Shown here piece after piece: positions 13,416 to 26,100 of a stretch of DNA of 64,000 nt (its first letter is position 1; each line of letters starts with the position of its first letter). A model generated the notes under the pieces. The model worked only from the letters and a program-made list of their open reading frames with translations, did no database searches and was not told the origin of the DNA. Position numbers and translations under genes: made by a program. The stretch is from Solea solea (taxonomy: Eukaryota > Chordata > Actinopteri > Pleuronectiformes > Soleidae): assembly GCF_958295425.1 (NCBI RefSeq), contig NC_081145.1, positions 12,559,099 through 12,623,098 of the forward strand, written 5' to 3'.

Positions 13416-14563
13416 GATCAACCTCTGATTTACACTGTACTGTAAACACTATAGGAAATCGCAGACACGGGTCCCAGAGATCATGCACAAGGTATGAGTG
13501 TCCTTATTTTGGGTAAATGAAACCTCAGACCCAAAAACACAGATGTACCTCATTTGTAATAGTGTAATTAATGTGGGTAAGCTGGAACGTTTAGAACCAA
13601 GTAAAACAGGATTGTCTTGGGCAACCATTTCCTTAAATGGTACAAACAGTGCCTGTGTTGCCAAAGTTGCCAAAGACTTATTTACCACCCAACATTAATT
13701 AACTGACCTACTTTTATTCATTCAATAATACCTGTCTTTTCTGATTATGAAATATTTCCGGCAGATTTCAACCCAGTGTTATGCAAAGTGTAAACCTAAT
13801 GCTCTGCTCCAGCACCAGTTGAAAAGGTTTAATAGTTAGGTCTTTAAAATGTGTATATGCATTTAAACTTAAATTAGAAACTTCATAGCGGTACATAACA
13901 GAAAATATAATGCTAAGCACAACCAAATAATTGATCTAAATATCTTTTTACATTTTACTGGCTTTTTGTTTTGTCTATAAATTTGAGGAGTCATTTGAAC
14001 AAACAAGAAAGTACAAATGTAACTTTGAGCTGTGCTGTACCTTGTTTGGTTGCACTTAAAGATAACCTTTTTGATAAGGTTTTGTTCTGTGTTGTCTGGT
14101 TCTTCGGCTGAACACACAATATTAACTCACATATCTGAAATAAGCCTGCGACCCCTGCGAAATCCTGTCAGATCGATAGGATCCAGAAAGATAAAGACCT
14201 GCTTGTTTGCCCGGGCAATGGTTGATGCTGTTCCAATGACACATGTCACGTCTGGAAATATGTTCGATTTATTTCTTCATTTTTTTCCCCCCATAGTAGT
14301 TAGAACGCTGATAACAAAAATATTGATAAAAGATGATGTGCATTTTATCTTTTATTTTCTTACAAATTAAACATGCAATTGATTGATTACTACCTATTAA
14401 AACAGAGTTTAAACAGTAGAAAATGTAACTATACAAAAATAGTAATAAGAGAAATCGTGACACAAAACTCATAATCCTAGTGTAAGAATTAATGCACCAG
14501 TGAAGTTAATTTTAACCCTTGTATTCCTTTTTTTTTTAAATGATGTCATAGCTTTGATGAATT
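13416..14563. other. Convergent 3' UTR/intergenic interval atp8b4-galk2
   Basis: This 1.1-kb stretch lies between the stop codons of two convergent genes. It holds no recognisable gene. A plus-strand ATTAAA at 14366-14371 could serve atp8b4. On the minus strand an AATAAA (TTTATT on plus) at 14351-14356 sits about 210 bases past the galk2 stop and is the best polyadenylation candidate for galk2, so the transcripts may overlap. Confidence 0.5.
14351..14356 (-). terminator. Candidate galk2 polyadenylation signal
   Basis: AATAAA on the minus strand about 210 bases downstream of the galk2 stop codon. A second AATAAA is at 14268-14273. Placement only; no cleavage evidence. Confidence 0.4.
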
Positions 14564-17500
14564 TCACTCCTCAAGGAAAATTGCGGCTCCTCCACCCGGC
14601 TTTGATACAAACAAACTCTGTTTTTCCATGGCTGCTCTGCGTGCATCAGGGAGGTAATACGCCGCTCTAACTGCCTGCAAGAAAGATTCCACCTTCTCAC
14701 TGGGAACCATGGAGACAGCACAGCCGCCCCAACCTGCTCCTGTCAGCCGGGAGCCCACAGCCCCTGACTTCCTGTAATGAAGAGAAACAATGGTATATGG
14801 AAATTAAAAACGGTAGCTTCAGCTTGTGCTCCAGTGGTGATATCACAGTGGGTTGCCACTTTATGCACCAATGCCAAACTTTGGCTCTGCTGTAACAATT
14901 CTGGCCAAACGAGTGAATTTGGAAAAGAAATGCTTGGCTCTAGCATTGATGCTAAAGCCAGTAGGGGTCGGGGGAAAAAATCGATACAGTGAAATATCAT
15001 ATATTATTGCTTTTGAGACAACAAGTATCGATTTTATTTAGCAAATACATTTTTTAATGTAATGACGTTACAAATAAACATTAAACTTTTAGTGGATTTG
15101 CATAAAAACAAATCAATTGACCTTTCAGTCCACTGGATGGTGCCAAGTGCTCACTCTCACTACATAATTACTTCACAGAAAGTGTGATGGGTCATCTGGA
15201 TTCCTATGTGCTGCCTTGACCACAGAACCATTAGATGATCTGAATGAGTAACGTGAGATACAGTATTTATTTGTACTCACAGGCAGATGTCCACCAGCTG
15301 GTCCAGTTCAGGACAGCTGCACTCATACAGGTCTCTGCAGCTTGCATGGCTCTGGTTCATCAGCTCTCCCAGTAGCTGTATGGACTCGGCAGGTTTAGAG
15401 TCGCACACGGTCTTAAACTGCAGCACTCGCGCAGCTTCACCGTACACGTGCTTGGCTCGCTGGTGAAGCTTAAAGTGAGTTACTGAGAGAAGGGTGGAGA
15501 GGCAAATGTGTTATAGTTAATCATTTCGGGGCATTTATCTCAAGAAAATAACTTCAAACAACCAATTATCAAAATTGTCACTGATTAATTTTTTATAATG
15601 CACTTTCACACAAGAGCATTTTCAGTGGATGTGCCTGTATGTTACCATGCTGAGTGTTGGCGCTCAGGAGTTCAGTGGAGAACTGCTCTGAGGTGACGCA
15701 CAGCACTTTGCAGATCTCTTCCCGACTGTACGGCTCAGGATGTAACACTTGGTCCACCAGAGCCAGCATCTCCTCCAGGGAGGTGTTCAGTGCCTTCTGA
15801 ACCTCAGCCAGCTTCATCACACTGCTCGGGTCCAGGCCCTTCACCTGGGCCAGCATCTGAACACCAGACGAGAAAGCTTTTTATCAACTTTTGATGAAAT
15901 ACTGTGCACTTCTTACTCCCATATGTACAAGATTGTTGATGTTCATTGTTAACAGCAAAACATGCGAGATTATTTACAAATTAAATCATTCACTTACAGA
16001 TTCTATGAAGATTAGATTAGGTACTCTGTTTTACAGATTACCTTGAGGTCCTTTACAGCTTTTCACTTTGATTAATGAATGCATAAATCAAGTGAGATCA
16101 ATCTAAATTTAGATAGGAGATACAATAGTAACTTTGAATTTAAAAAGATTGATTTAGATCATTTTTATCTTCATCTTCATTTCTAATTTCATCTCCAGAA
16201 ACGGGTTGAGAATGGTCTGGATCAGTGTACCTTTGTGGCAATTCGACACTCCACCACACGGATATTAAAGTGAGAAGAAGCAGCTTTGTTCATTTCCACA
16301 CAGCAGTTGGAAATCACAAACATGGCCCCATCTGGGAGTTTGACATCAGTGGCTCGCAGAGGCTGGAACTCTATCAGCTTTGCCTGTGATACAGTTGAAA
16401 AAGTTTTACACTAATAAGACAAGGTGTCAAGTAGGGGTGGTTCAAAAATATCGTTTTGGTGATGTATCGTCATCCCTCCTCGTGCAATACAATAATTGAT
16501 ACGCCCAGGGCAAATATTAATATTTTAATTAACAAATGAAGGCGCTCTAAAGTAAACAGTCCCTGCCAGTTTCACTCGCCGGGTGTCATGATTATCACAG
16601 AATCGCTGTATCGTGATATTTTTGGTATCGTGGACCATGTATCGTGTATCGAATCGTATCGTGGGGCACCCTGTGATTCCCAGCCCATGGTCAACACACC
16701 ATAGCGGTGGCAATTATTTAAATATATAACTAGTTTTCAACTACTGCAGGAAAATACCACATATGTCACCTCTAAAATACATATCATTATCTATATAATT
16801 AATATCTCTATATTAATGAACGAGAAAATCAACTTGTATCAATTGTTTGGCCTCATGTACATAGGGAGAAGCTACATACAGTTCCTTTCTCAGCCAGGAA
16901 AGAGATGGACTGGTCCATGCCACCTCCCTCTGTTCCAATGTAGCGCTCACATTTGGCACATATCTCTGCGAGCGCCACCTACAGGAAAAATTACACTATT
17001 CAGAAGTGTAGATGTAGTGTTTTGAAATGCCATGCTTCAGTTGTAAAGCATTTTACCTTGGATAGGGATTTCTGATTTGCCTCCATCGTTGCAAGGCCAG
17101 CACAACAAACTAAAGCGCTAGAACTAGACAGACCAGAGCTCGGAGGTATAGTTCCATCAACAACACACAACATCCCCGATAGACGAGCGATTCCAAACTT
17201 CTCCTGGTAATAAAAACACAGCAAGCAGGAAGGTTAGTTAGAGTTAAACTTTATGAACAGAAGTAGTTTTATTCTGCCCTTGTCATGTGTAAAGAATGAT
17301 AATTATAAAATACATCACCTGAATTCCTTTAACGCCACAGAGAAAATAATAATGCCACTTTGGATTGTCTTTGTCGATGGCGATGTCCTCTGAACACGAC
17401 ACAGTGAAGTCCCTCCACAGTGAAAAACAAGCATTCACAAATATATGATGATGACAGCCATGATAAAATTAACCAATAACACAAGCAAACATCCAGTTTC

Positions 17501-18391
17501 AGCAGTGATCACAAGTGTTTATGTCTCACTTGTATTGAGGAGTAGTGTTGGCGAGCTGGATCGTGCCTGAAGTGTTGACCGTCACAGCGACCAGGATACT
17601 TTGCTCAATAGCCATTGGAAGCACAGAATAGCCACAGTAATCAATGTGCTCTCCTGTTCAACATAGAAGTGATACAGAGAATAAATGTTTCAAATGACAA
17701 GGGCTCACACTAGTTTGTGTATTTGTAGACTAAAGCTGGCAACAGCCATTATTCACAATCTTTAAATCTGATTTAAAACTATATCTAGGTTAGGGTTAGG
17801 GATGCACAATATTGGACTTTTTGCCGATATCTGCCGATAAACCCTATAACAATCAACAATTTGCTGATTAATAAGAACATTTGTTGCAATTATGCAGAGC
17901 CATATTACAAATTTTCATAAATAATACATGAGACTCCACAGGAGGTGGAGGACAAACACAAACACGCTGCTTCAAACACATCAAAAATAAACACACACAC
18001 CTATTTTATATGCAAATATACAGATGTCTTTCTACTTTAGCAAGGTTCCATTAAAAAAGTCGATGATATAGCTGTTGTGTTCGCTTGTGCTTTTAGGCAT
18101 ATTTTACCTGCACCCTTGGAACACAATTCTGATTTCAGACAAGTCAAAATTCAAATTTAAGTTGTCTACAAAGTTACCTATCAGATTCACTCTTCCTGGA
18201 GCGCGTGCATAGAAGAGAGGAGATTCTCCATACTTTGCTTCAAAGGTACTTTTCAAGTTGTTCAGCCTGGAAGGAAATAAGGCAATCGATGAACTGTCAA
18301 ACATACACTTTTGTTCTTCCTCTGCTTACAACACTCACCTCTCATCTGCAGCAATCGCAGTCTTTATCTTGGGGGGATTTGTCATTGCCAT
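14564..18391 (-). CDS. galk2: N-acetylgalactosamine kinase GALK2 (complete, 10 coding exons)
   Basis: Cytosolic GHMP-family sugar kinase that phosphorylates GalNAc (and galactose less efficiently) at C1, a salvage route to UDP-GalNAc. Minus-strand exons in transcript order: 18391-18339, 18266-18178, 17653-17530, 17412-17319, 17203-17057, 16978-16880, 16383-16231, 15856-15646, 15482-15281, 14771-14564. Phases close exactly: 1380 bases, 459 residues plus stop (human 458). Motifs: galactokinase signature '[13 protein letters not shown]' about 41-53, ATP-binding GHMP loop '[11 protein letters not shown]' about 140-150, '[10 protein letters not shown]' following it, and C-terminal GHMP motif '[11 protein letters not shown]' in the last exon. 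The start is the first ATG of 'ATGGCAATGAC'; the second, two codons later, is also possible. Introns carry three hAT-like elements. The gene is divergent from cep152 and convergent with atp8b4. GALK1 is less likely, given 'GEHIDYCGY' and the length. Confidence 0.95.
14962..15240. mobile_element. hAT-like MITE in galk2 last intron
   Basis: Starts 'taggggtcgggggaaaaaat' followed by 'cgatac' blocks and 'agtatcgatttt', the form of a common teleost non-autonomous hAT element. The left end is clear; the right end is approximate. Confidence 0.4.
16431..16690. mobile_element. hAT-like MITE in galk2 intron
   Basis: Begins 'taggggtggttcaaaaatat' and is rich in 'tatcgtg/gtatcg' blocks, ending near 'ctgtgattcccagccc'. 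It is a non-coding interspersed repeat type in fish; boundaries are approximate and no target duplication was confirmed. Confidence 0.45.
17796..18060. mobile_element. hAT-like MITE in galk2 intron 2
   Basis: Begins 'tagggatgcacaatattgga' then 'gccgatatctgccgataaac'. This is the teleost 'YAGGGRTGCACGATAT' terminus typical of hAT-derived non-autonomous elements. The right end is uncertain. Confidence 0.45.
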
Positions 18392-18635
18392 GTCTACCAA
18401 GTCTGAGAACAGCAGCTTCGCTGTGTATGGCTGGATGTCCTGTTTGACTGGATGTCCTGATCCTGGTTCTGCTCAGCTGACAGTCAGTCACAGGAGGAAC
18501 CAGGACGCCAAATTGCGGCATATGTAAAACAGGAGCTGATCTCAATTCAGTTTCATTGTTGGTGAAGTCGTTTTAGTGACAGAGCAGCTGACTCTGAACC
18601 AGTTCCCTCCACACAGTCTGCTCTCGTACATAAAC

Positions 18636-18666
18636 ACGGAAGTGAAAGCAGTACAGGGGGCGGGGT
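18636..18666 (-). promoter_or_regulatory. ETS-like site and GC box, likely galk2 core promoter
   Basis: 'cggaagtg' at 18638-18645 and 'gggggcgggg' at 18656-18665 lie 18 bases apart upstream of galk2. ETS plus Sp1-type sites are frequent in TATA-less housekeeping promoters. Transcription start is not known. Confidence 0.4.
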
Positions 18667-19299
18667 TAACACTTGAGCAACGGTGCGCACACATCCTGTT
18701 CTTCCTTTTTTTTCCTTGTTTGCTCTTGAATACGACTTGACTGTATACTTTTGTTTTGAAAAACAAATAAACTGCAATTTATTAACATTAAGACATGCAC
18801 ATTTCTTCTCTTTTGTTACGTCTTTGAGACATTTACAGGCATAAACACCGGCCATGTCAGGACCAGTTGTCCAAATGAATGGAAGTCAATGTAGCATGTG
18901 TGTATCTGTGCTATATGAGGACCAAACAAACGTGTAAACCATACGGAGTGAGGATATTATGGCCGGTCCGCACACCTGTAAAGGGCTTTTTGGGGGGTTA
19001 AGATTTAGTTTTAGGGTTAGGGTTAGAATTGGGTTAAGGTAAAGGGAAAGGTCTATGAGGGTCCTCACTATGACTGAAGCGCAAACATGTGTGTGTTGGG
19101 GGTGTTGGCGCTGCTAATGCCCGCGACTTTTCAAAGAGGGCAGTCCGCTGTTCTTAAAGAGGACGTTCCATACTGTATCTGCTGCCGGTTGTCTGTTTAA
19201 TTTTCCTTACAAAGATTACGGAATGATGACATTCACACAGACTGCCATAAAACGCACACAGGCTTACTAACATGTCATTCTGAATGGACGAGTTTGCCG

Positions 19300-19484
19300 G
19301 AGGTTTTTTCAAAGCATGGCCAAGTCACTTTTTCAGCGTTAGTCGGACCCGTTGTAGTTGTTGTTGCTAAGACAAGCTAACATGGCTAGTTAGCTAGCGT
19401 CAGTGATTTGTCATGTAAATGCCAAATATTAGAAACGCCAACGTCGCTCAAGTCAAGAAAACTGCGTCCCATTTTCATTGACAG
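19300..19484 (+). other. cep152: Probable non-coding first exon of cep152
   Basis: The sequence ends in an excellent donor, 'attgacag|gtaagatg', and the first coding exon of cep152 has an acceptor upstream of its ATG (after 'accatcacag' near 20125). A 5' UTR intron of about 640 bases is therefore expected. The left edge is a guess. Confidence 0.4.
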
Positions 19485-19929
19485 GTAAGATGCATGTGTG
19501 TTTTTACTATATGAGGCAGTGATAGAACTTTAACCATCACATACTGGTTAGCTTTAGCATTAGATCCCAGTATTGTGTTCGTAACCACAATAGTATGATG
19601 CTTAACCTGACTTATCAGGTTATCTCTGTCTACATAAAAGCCTTTGAATCTAAATGTCTAACATTGCATATTAGAACTTGAAGAACACAGCCCCTATTTA
19701 TGATTTAATTCTGGCTAGTAATAATTCCAGTGGAATATCTCAAATTAACAATAGATATAATTTAGTTACAGATCTACAATTTATCGACAATTTAATTAAA
19801 TATATTCATAAGAAGAACATTTTGTTATTTGTTATTTGATTTTTTTTTTTAAAGGGTTTTAAGATATCCAAAGACAAATGATGTTCTGGATATATCAAGT
19901 CCTCATTTTGACTACAGAGGAACTGAAAG

Positions 19930-20030
19930 CCGTCCAATCCAATCCAACTTTATTTATAAAACCGTTCAAAAACAACAACAGCTGAAACAAAGTGCTGTAC
20001 ATCAGAGATAAATAAAACAATAAAAAAGCT
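19930..20030. repeat. Interspersed repeat tail
   Basis: 'ccaactttatttataaaacc' and 'aacaaagtgctgtacatcag' followed by an A-rich 'ataaataaaacaataaaa' end resemble a very common teleost SINE/LINE tail. Low-information call. Confidence 0.4.
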
Positions 20031-20148
20031 GTAATACACCCCAGCCTGCACACTAGTTTCTGGTTGTTTGTTTGTGTTTTCCCTCAATTGACAGTATTTT
20101 TCCCATATCTCTTTTACCATCACAGCCTACACCTGGAGTCTGTGCAAC

Positions 20149-23100
20149 ATGTCTATTGACTTTGACAGCGCTGCTCTTCAAACCCAACATGAAGAGGAAG
20201 AGTACGACCAAGAGGACTATGCCAGAGAACAAGAGGTGCATGATCACTCTTACAGCACATACACCACTGTGAACATGATGGGTTTATGTGTGTGTTTCAT
20301 GTGTTCTGTTTGTTTTGTGCTTTATGTGCAGCTGTGAGTTTTGTCAACACATCCCAGATTGCTTGAGCAGGGTCCGATTATTTGTCAAACATCAGCTAAT
20401 ATAAATGCCCAGAGAGAAATTAAATTGCTGAAAAATACAATAAACTGTGCTATGTGAAGTTCTGTAGGTATTATATTTATTATATTTAGACCTGCAACTA
20501 GATTTTAAAACAGGTCCTGCAGTCCAAATTTAACACTGGAGAGTGTCCCCCTCCCTCTACTCCACAGCAGCCCAAAGTTGCCAGGTATGCCAAGGAACCA
20601 ATGCCACTTGAACTGAAAGCTTCTCTGGTTGCTGATGACAGAGCCAGCCCAAATTAATAATCATATTTATGAAAGTTAACAAATTTTTTTTTTCTTCCAA
20701 ATATAATTTTTGTTCATTACTTTTGATTACCTTTTACATTTCATTCATTCTATCTTGGCAGCTGAAGTCATTGATGTCATTATAAGCCACATTAACTCTC
20801 TGCATGTTGCTGTTTCTGAATGATTGCCACAAATGGGCAGTATGTTGTGCACTGCAGAATGCTCTAAATCAGTGTTTCCCAAACTATTCCTAGGAAAATT
20901 TGTGCATAATAGAACATTTCTATTTGAATATGTTTACTGTCATTTAGTTAACAACTGATATTATTCTGGATAGGTAAACCAGCCATTTCCAAGAGATATT
21001 ACTGTATGATTGATAAATTAACCAGCAAAGTAACCAGAAAGTATTCAAAAATCAGTGAGCTTGTTTTAATTATTAAAAATACTCTCAAATGATTAATCAA
21101 TAATCATCATAGTTTAATTAAAATAGATTAATTTAATATTAGTATTATAATTAGATCATCTGCATACAGAAGGGGGTTGATGTGAATATTGCCAAACATA
21201 CAACACCTTGTATTGTATGCATTTACCTGCTGTGACAAATATTAGTTGTTGACATTTAAACTGGGGCATAATATTGGCACCTTATCATACTCTATTAGAG
21301 ACATAAAATGAATCTGATACAGAATTACCCCATTTCACCTGCATAGACTGTTGAGCAAATCAGTAAGCTAGCCCCTTACCCTAACCCTTTTATGTTGCAA
21401 TTTTAAGACATACATTTTCATGATTTATACTATTAAAAGCCATGGAACCACGTATAAACCACACATTTGTCTATTTACTGAAAATTTGTCAGGTTCCCAT
21501 TAGCTATGCATTTTTTGGTACTTTAGTTGCTTGGGTTCTGATTAGAGTTTGTATTGTTTTTTTATGGGGAAGCATTTAAAGTGTGCACTGTTTGAATTTC
21601 ACCAGCAGCTTCACAGCTAAAGTGCCGTGCTGTATTATAACTCACACCTACATGCCTGTTGCACCATGAACCTGAGCTATTATTGGCTCATAGGAAAAAA
21701 AAAACTCCTTTCAGGTGTGTCACACTGAAACTAGCTCTGCCCTATGTTTTTTCTTACTTTCCCTCCATGAGTTTGTTTGAGCCCACTCTTGCTTGAGCAG
21801 AGCAAGCATGAAGAAACTGAGTGCCTTAATAATCAGCTGCCTCACTCAGAAGAACAGGACTTTGAATATTATTTCTTTGCATGGATTTTATTCCCTTTGA
21901 TACAGGCTATTACACACGACAGGGAAGTGTCACATGTTTGTCTCCGGTGATTGGAATGTTTCTGCTCCAGTTAACCCTGTCTCTCTATATATATTGTCTA
22001 AACAATGAACTTCTTTGGGAGCAAAACACAAGAATGCTACTGGGAGCTGAGAGCATGCCAGGCACATTGGATGGTTCTCAGTGAAGGTCTTCAGTGCTGA
22101 TAAAAAAAAAAAAAAAGGCTGGGAGGTTGTGATGTGGCTTCACAGCTGAAGTGGAACTGCTTCAATCTTTGTACATGTGTTAGTGGGATAATATGGGTCT
22201 TTTGTTTTTGGACACAGTGGATGATCTGAGGAATATACAACAGTCCTTATGGGAAGTAAGTCTTACAGGCTCTACTTGTTCTGCCCCACATGGCTGGTTG
22301 AAACTTTCAGAGAATTTTGTTTTTGTGTTGGAAAGAACTAACATTTTAATTTAGGAATACACAACATATTGTATTGTTGACTGTCCTAGCTCCTAAATGG
22401 TGGAACGAACTCCCCATTGACATCCGGACAGCAGAAAGCCTTCACATCTTCCGCCACCGACTAAAAACACATTTCTTCCGCCTCTACCTTGACTAAGACA
22501 AAAATGTGCTCATACATTGCACTTATGACTAGCACTTTATAGTTTGGCTTACTTGACGCTCTTACTTCAAGCTCTTGTTCGTACCCACATGTTTAAATGC
22601 ACTTATTGTAAGTCGCTTTGGATAAAAGCGTCTGCTAAATGACATGTAATGTAATGTAATGTATGCTGTGAGTGTTGAAAATGGCTTTATTTCAGTCATT
22701 GCTTCAAAAAATGAAATACCCTAAATGTTAATGAATCAAACATTTTAAAAGCAGCACACCCTCTCAGTTAAGAGTCTTCATACTCACTGTAACACACATT
22801 TTAGATCAGTTGGTTTCTTTAAGCAAACATGCCCTCTGACACATTCTGTTTCTCCATCTGTCAGGCGATTGCTTCTGTCCTTTTTAAAACAAATCTGTGT
22901 TACTTTATTACTCGGTTGCGAAGCAACCCTGGTGACTCATTTCCATGTGCTGTTTTTCTACAGCTGCACAAACTACTTACAGACCTGCCGGATGACATGC
23001 TGGAGGATAGCAGAGACTCCACCCCAGAGTTGGAGTACTCTACCTGCAGTAATAAAATCACTGTTAACAGGTAACACACTTGATGGTGCTGCTGACACAC

Positions 23101-26100
23101 TAATAATTTCAGTTTTGGAGGATGTGACACAGGCAGGTTTAACAGGGCATAATCATTTCTCTGCCTTTTATTGTCCTCTTTACACAGTCCACAGTCAACG
23201 TGGGCTCAGCAGTGGTCAAATCATCCAAAGACGGCCTCCAACGAACAGGTTGTGTGTTGGTTTATTTTCATTGTAAATTTTTAGATTTTTAAACTTCTGA
23301 AAGATAATTAAATCCCTGTTTTTTCAATAAATGTCTGAAGCACTATGAAGCCAACTACGATCAAGGGTCTCATGATGAGTTTACTTATGAGGATCATGCC
23401 GATCAGATCAGTGGACAGCAGCGGCATCTTCAACCTCACACCTGGGTCCAGCAGCCAGAGGATCACCAGTACACCCAGGGGCAGGACTACACCTACACCA
23501 GCATGGGCACAGAAAAATCCACTGAGACTAATGAATTCTCCACAGAGTTTGAGTGTAAACCATACTCTCAAAGCACCAACAACCATGTGGAATATAATGG
23601 GGAAGGAGGATACAGAGACATACAAAGCCACGAGGACAACAACGCCAGGAATCAGTTTCAAGTGAGTAGATAATTTCATTACTGCAATCCACTAAAGTGA
23701 CAGCAGGGTCTTAGGTTTGGTAGTTATTTTAGCAATATTTTAAGGTATTTCATGCTTCATTTTAGTGACTGCGTCCTAGAGTAGTACATGCTCATTTCAA
23801 AATGTTTTCAGGAAGTTTAAACTTAATTGTTTGTTTGAGAATGATATAATGGTGTGAATTGTGTGATATTGAGTGTTGTGTTATTTTTTGCCTTTGCTTT
23901 TCTAAATTTAAAGCCTGGAGCTGGAGTTGTAAATCAGTACAAGGCCAACTATAATCCTCATCAGCCAAAGATGTTTCACTCACAGGCCACACATCAAGGT
24001 GATCAGTTTGACCATCTACAAAGAGAATTCCTCGACTCAACACAACGTGAGTACTACTGACTTTATTAGTTGCTGAACGAGAAAAGGACTGGTGTGTGAT
24101 AGCTGGGAATTGATCTTTTGGCCGTTTGCTGAACTGGCTGAGCAAATCTGTCCAGGTGAAAAATAGGAATCTGAAATATTCTGTTGCTTTCACCTGCTAT
24201 TGCAAGAGTACTCACAACTCACTCAATGGTGGACATTATTTTAATTATAAAGTAAAAAAAAATAATAAGGTGTTGTTCCAGGTACCAGCCATATAAATTA
24301 TCTTATGAGTATAAATGGTTTTGTGCTGTGTTTCAGAAACTGCTGACAGGGAGCAGCTTGCACAACTGCAGGTTTTGAACAAAGCTCAGCAGAGGCAAAT
24401 TGAAGACTTGGAGCGAAAACTGGAAGATTCAAGGCGCAATATGAGATACATCGATCATCAGTTTGCAATTGTCAAAGGTACTTTTCACAGTTTTATCTTC
24501 TGAAGAGGCAGGTGTGAGTTGCACTTCCCTTTATTGCAGAACAAAATCAAGCTTGTAAAATACACTGGTCTTATTTTTTGATATTTGGAGGTTTGACTTT
24601 TTATGTTGCATGTTATGACTTATTTTGGAAGTCTGTTTGACTCTTACAAATGGGTTACTGTCTGTGTGTCTTTGAATTATAGTAATTTATTAAGATTGGT
24701 GATGAAAATGGTTTAGTTTATGTTTTCACTCGGTGACATATCTGCCCCCCTGTGGCTGAGAAGAGGCCTTGCTCTGTCTTTAGAAACATTGAGTCCTGCA
24801 CTGGCCCGTTGTGCCCTTGTTCTTTGATGGATGTGCTTCCCATGAGACCGTTTTCATCATCATATTTTGTCATCAATAGATGAAAAGGATGGCCTTGCAG
24901 TAAGTCTAAAGGAATCAAGCAAATTGGTTGAGGAGGCCAAGGAGAACGAGGTTCATATGCAAAACAAAGTGAAGGCAATGGAGCAGCAAATACAGATTCT
25001 GACTGAGAGAGACCATGAGGTAAGTTCTGTGATGACACAAACTACCCTAACCTTTCCTGTTTCCCTTTTAATTGATTAGAGCAAAGAAAAAGACAGTGTT
25101 CATTACATCATTAATGAAGATACATATATGGTCTCTATAGGTACAGTACAGGAGATAAATGCAATGCAAATCAAACTGCAACATATAAATTTGAAAGCAA
25201 TAATCAGCAATACTTGATTTACCTAATGCTTTTAAAATAAAAGTAGTGGTAGCTGTGCAGGCCTAAACATCTGATGAAACTTGAAAACTGTGTTTTCTGA
25301 ATCAGGTGTCAAGGACTCACTGGAATAGGCAGCATTAATATCTTAACTGACAGTTTAATAGCATAGTTTTCCCTTTGCTTGCAGAACGTGAAGAAGCAGA
25401 GGGTGGCTGAGGCGGCAGTGGACAGTATGAAGCAGCAGATGTTGGAGCTTTGTCGTTCTGACACCCTGTCCAAAACGAGAGAGCAGCACGACAGGGACCT
25501 CATTGTCATCAGAGAACAGCACGAGGTTGTACTGTTGGCTCTGCAGCAGAAGCTGGACTCTGCCTGTCAGGCCCTGAGTGAACAGGTGAGCAGCTCTTCT
25601 GTCTTCTGCGGCAAAGGAAAAGATATTAATGCAACAACAGGCTAACCCATATATTCTGCCACTGTTACTTTCAGACCGATGTCAGTCAGGGGTTACGAGA
25701 GCAGGTGAAGAAGTTGGAGAGCCAGAGAGAAGAGGAGCAACTGGAGAGAGCCAGAATTATCAACACTCTCACTCAGAGCCTGGAGGTGAATCAACAACAG
25801 TGTGCCAAACTACTGCAGACAGGTGAATACAGGGGTCTTTATCTGGACTTCATTGAACAATTTCTATGCACTGATCTTTAACTTTACTTGTGTCTAAATT
25901 GTAAGTTTTATCCACTGTGGTTCTGTTTTCTTTAGGTTCAGTGCAGGAGATGAGTCAGATGCAAATTAAACTACAACAGGCTCAATCGGCCAAGGCACTG
26001 AGTGAAAACATGAACAAAGCCTTGCAGGTTTGCTGCCTGCTTTTCTGTTCTTTTCTGAATCACTAACCAAAAGACTTTAATTTATGAAACTATTTTCTTT

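Larger units (their letters stand above)
18392..20148. promoter_or_regulatory. Divergent promoter interval galk2 / cep152
   Basis: Head-to-head gene starts, 1.76 kb ATG to ATG. On the galk2 side a GC box 'gggggcgggg' at 18656-18665 and an ETS-like 'cggaagtg' at 18638-18645 lie about 250-270 bases upstream of the galk2 ATG. On the cep152 side a strong splice donor 'gacag|gtaaga' at 19484 probably ends a non-coding first exon. Between them is a common fish repeat with TTAGGG-like words (about 18850-19080). A second repeat-like stretch is at about 19935-20030. Confidence 0.5.

Noticed and set aside
19012..19035. TTAGGG-like words as interstitial telomere
   Set aside because: Only two or three imperfect units, inside a common fish interspersed repeat.
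20149..20337. 62-codon small protein at the cep152 start
   Set aside because: It is cep152 coding exon 1 read past its donor at 20236.
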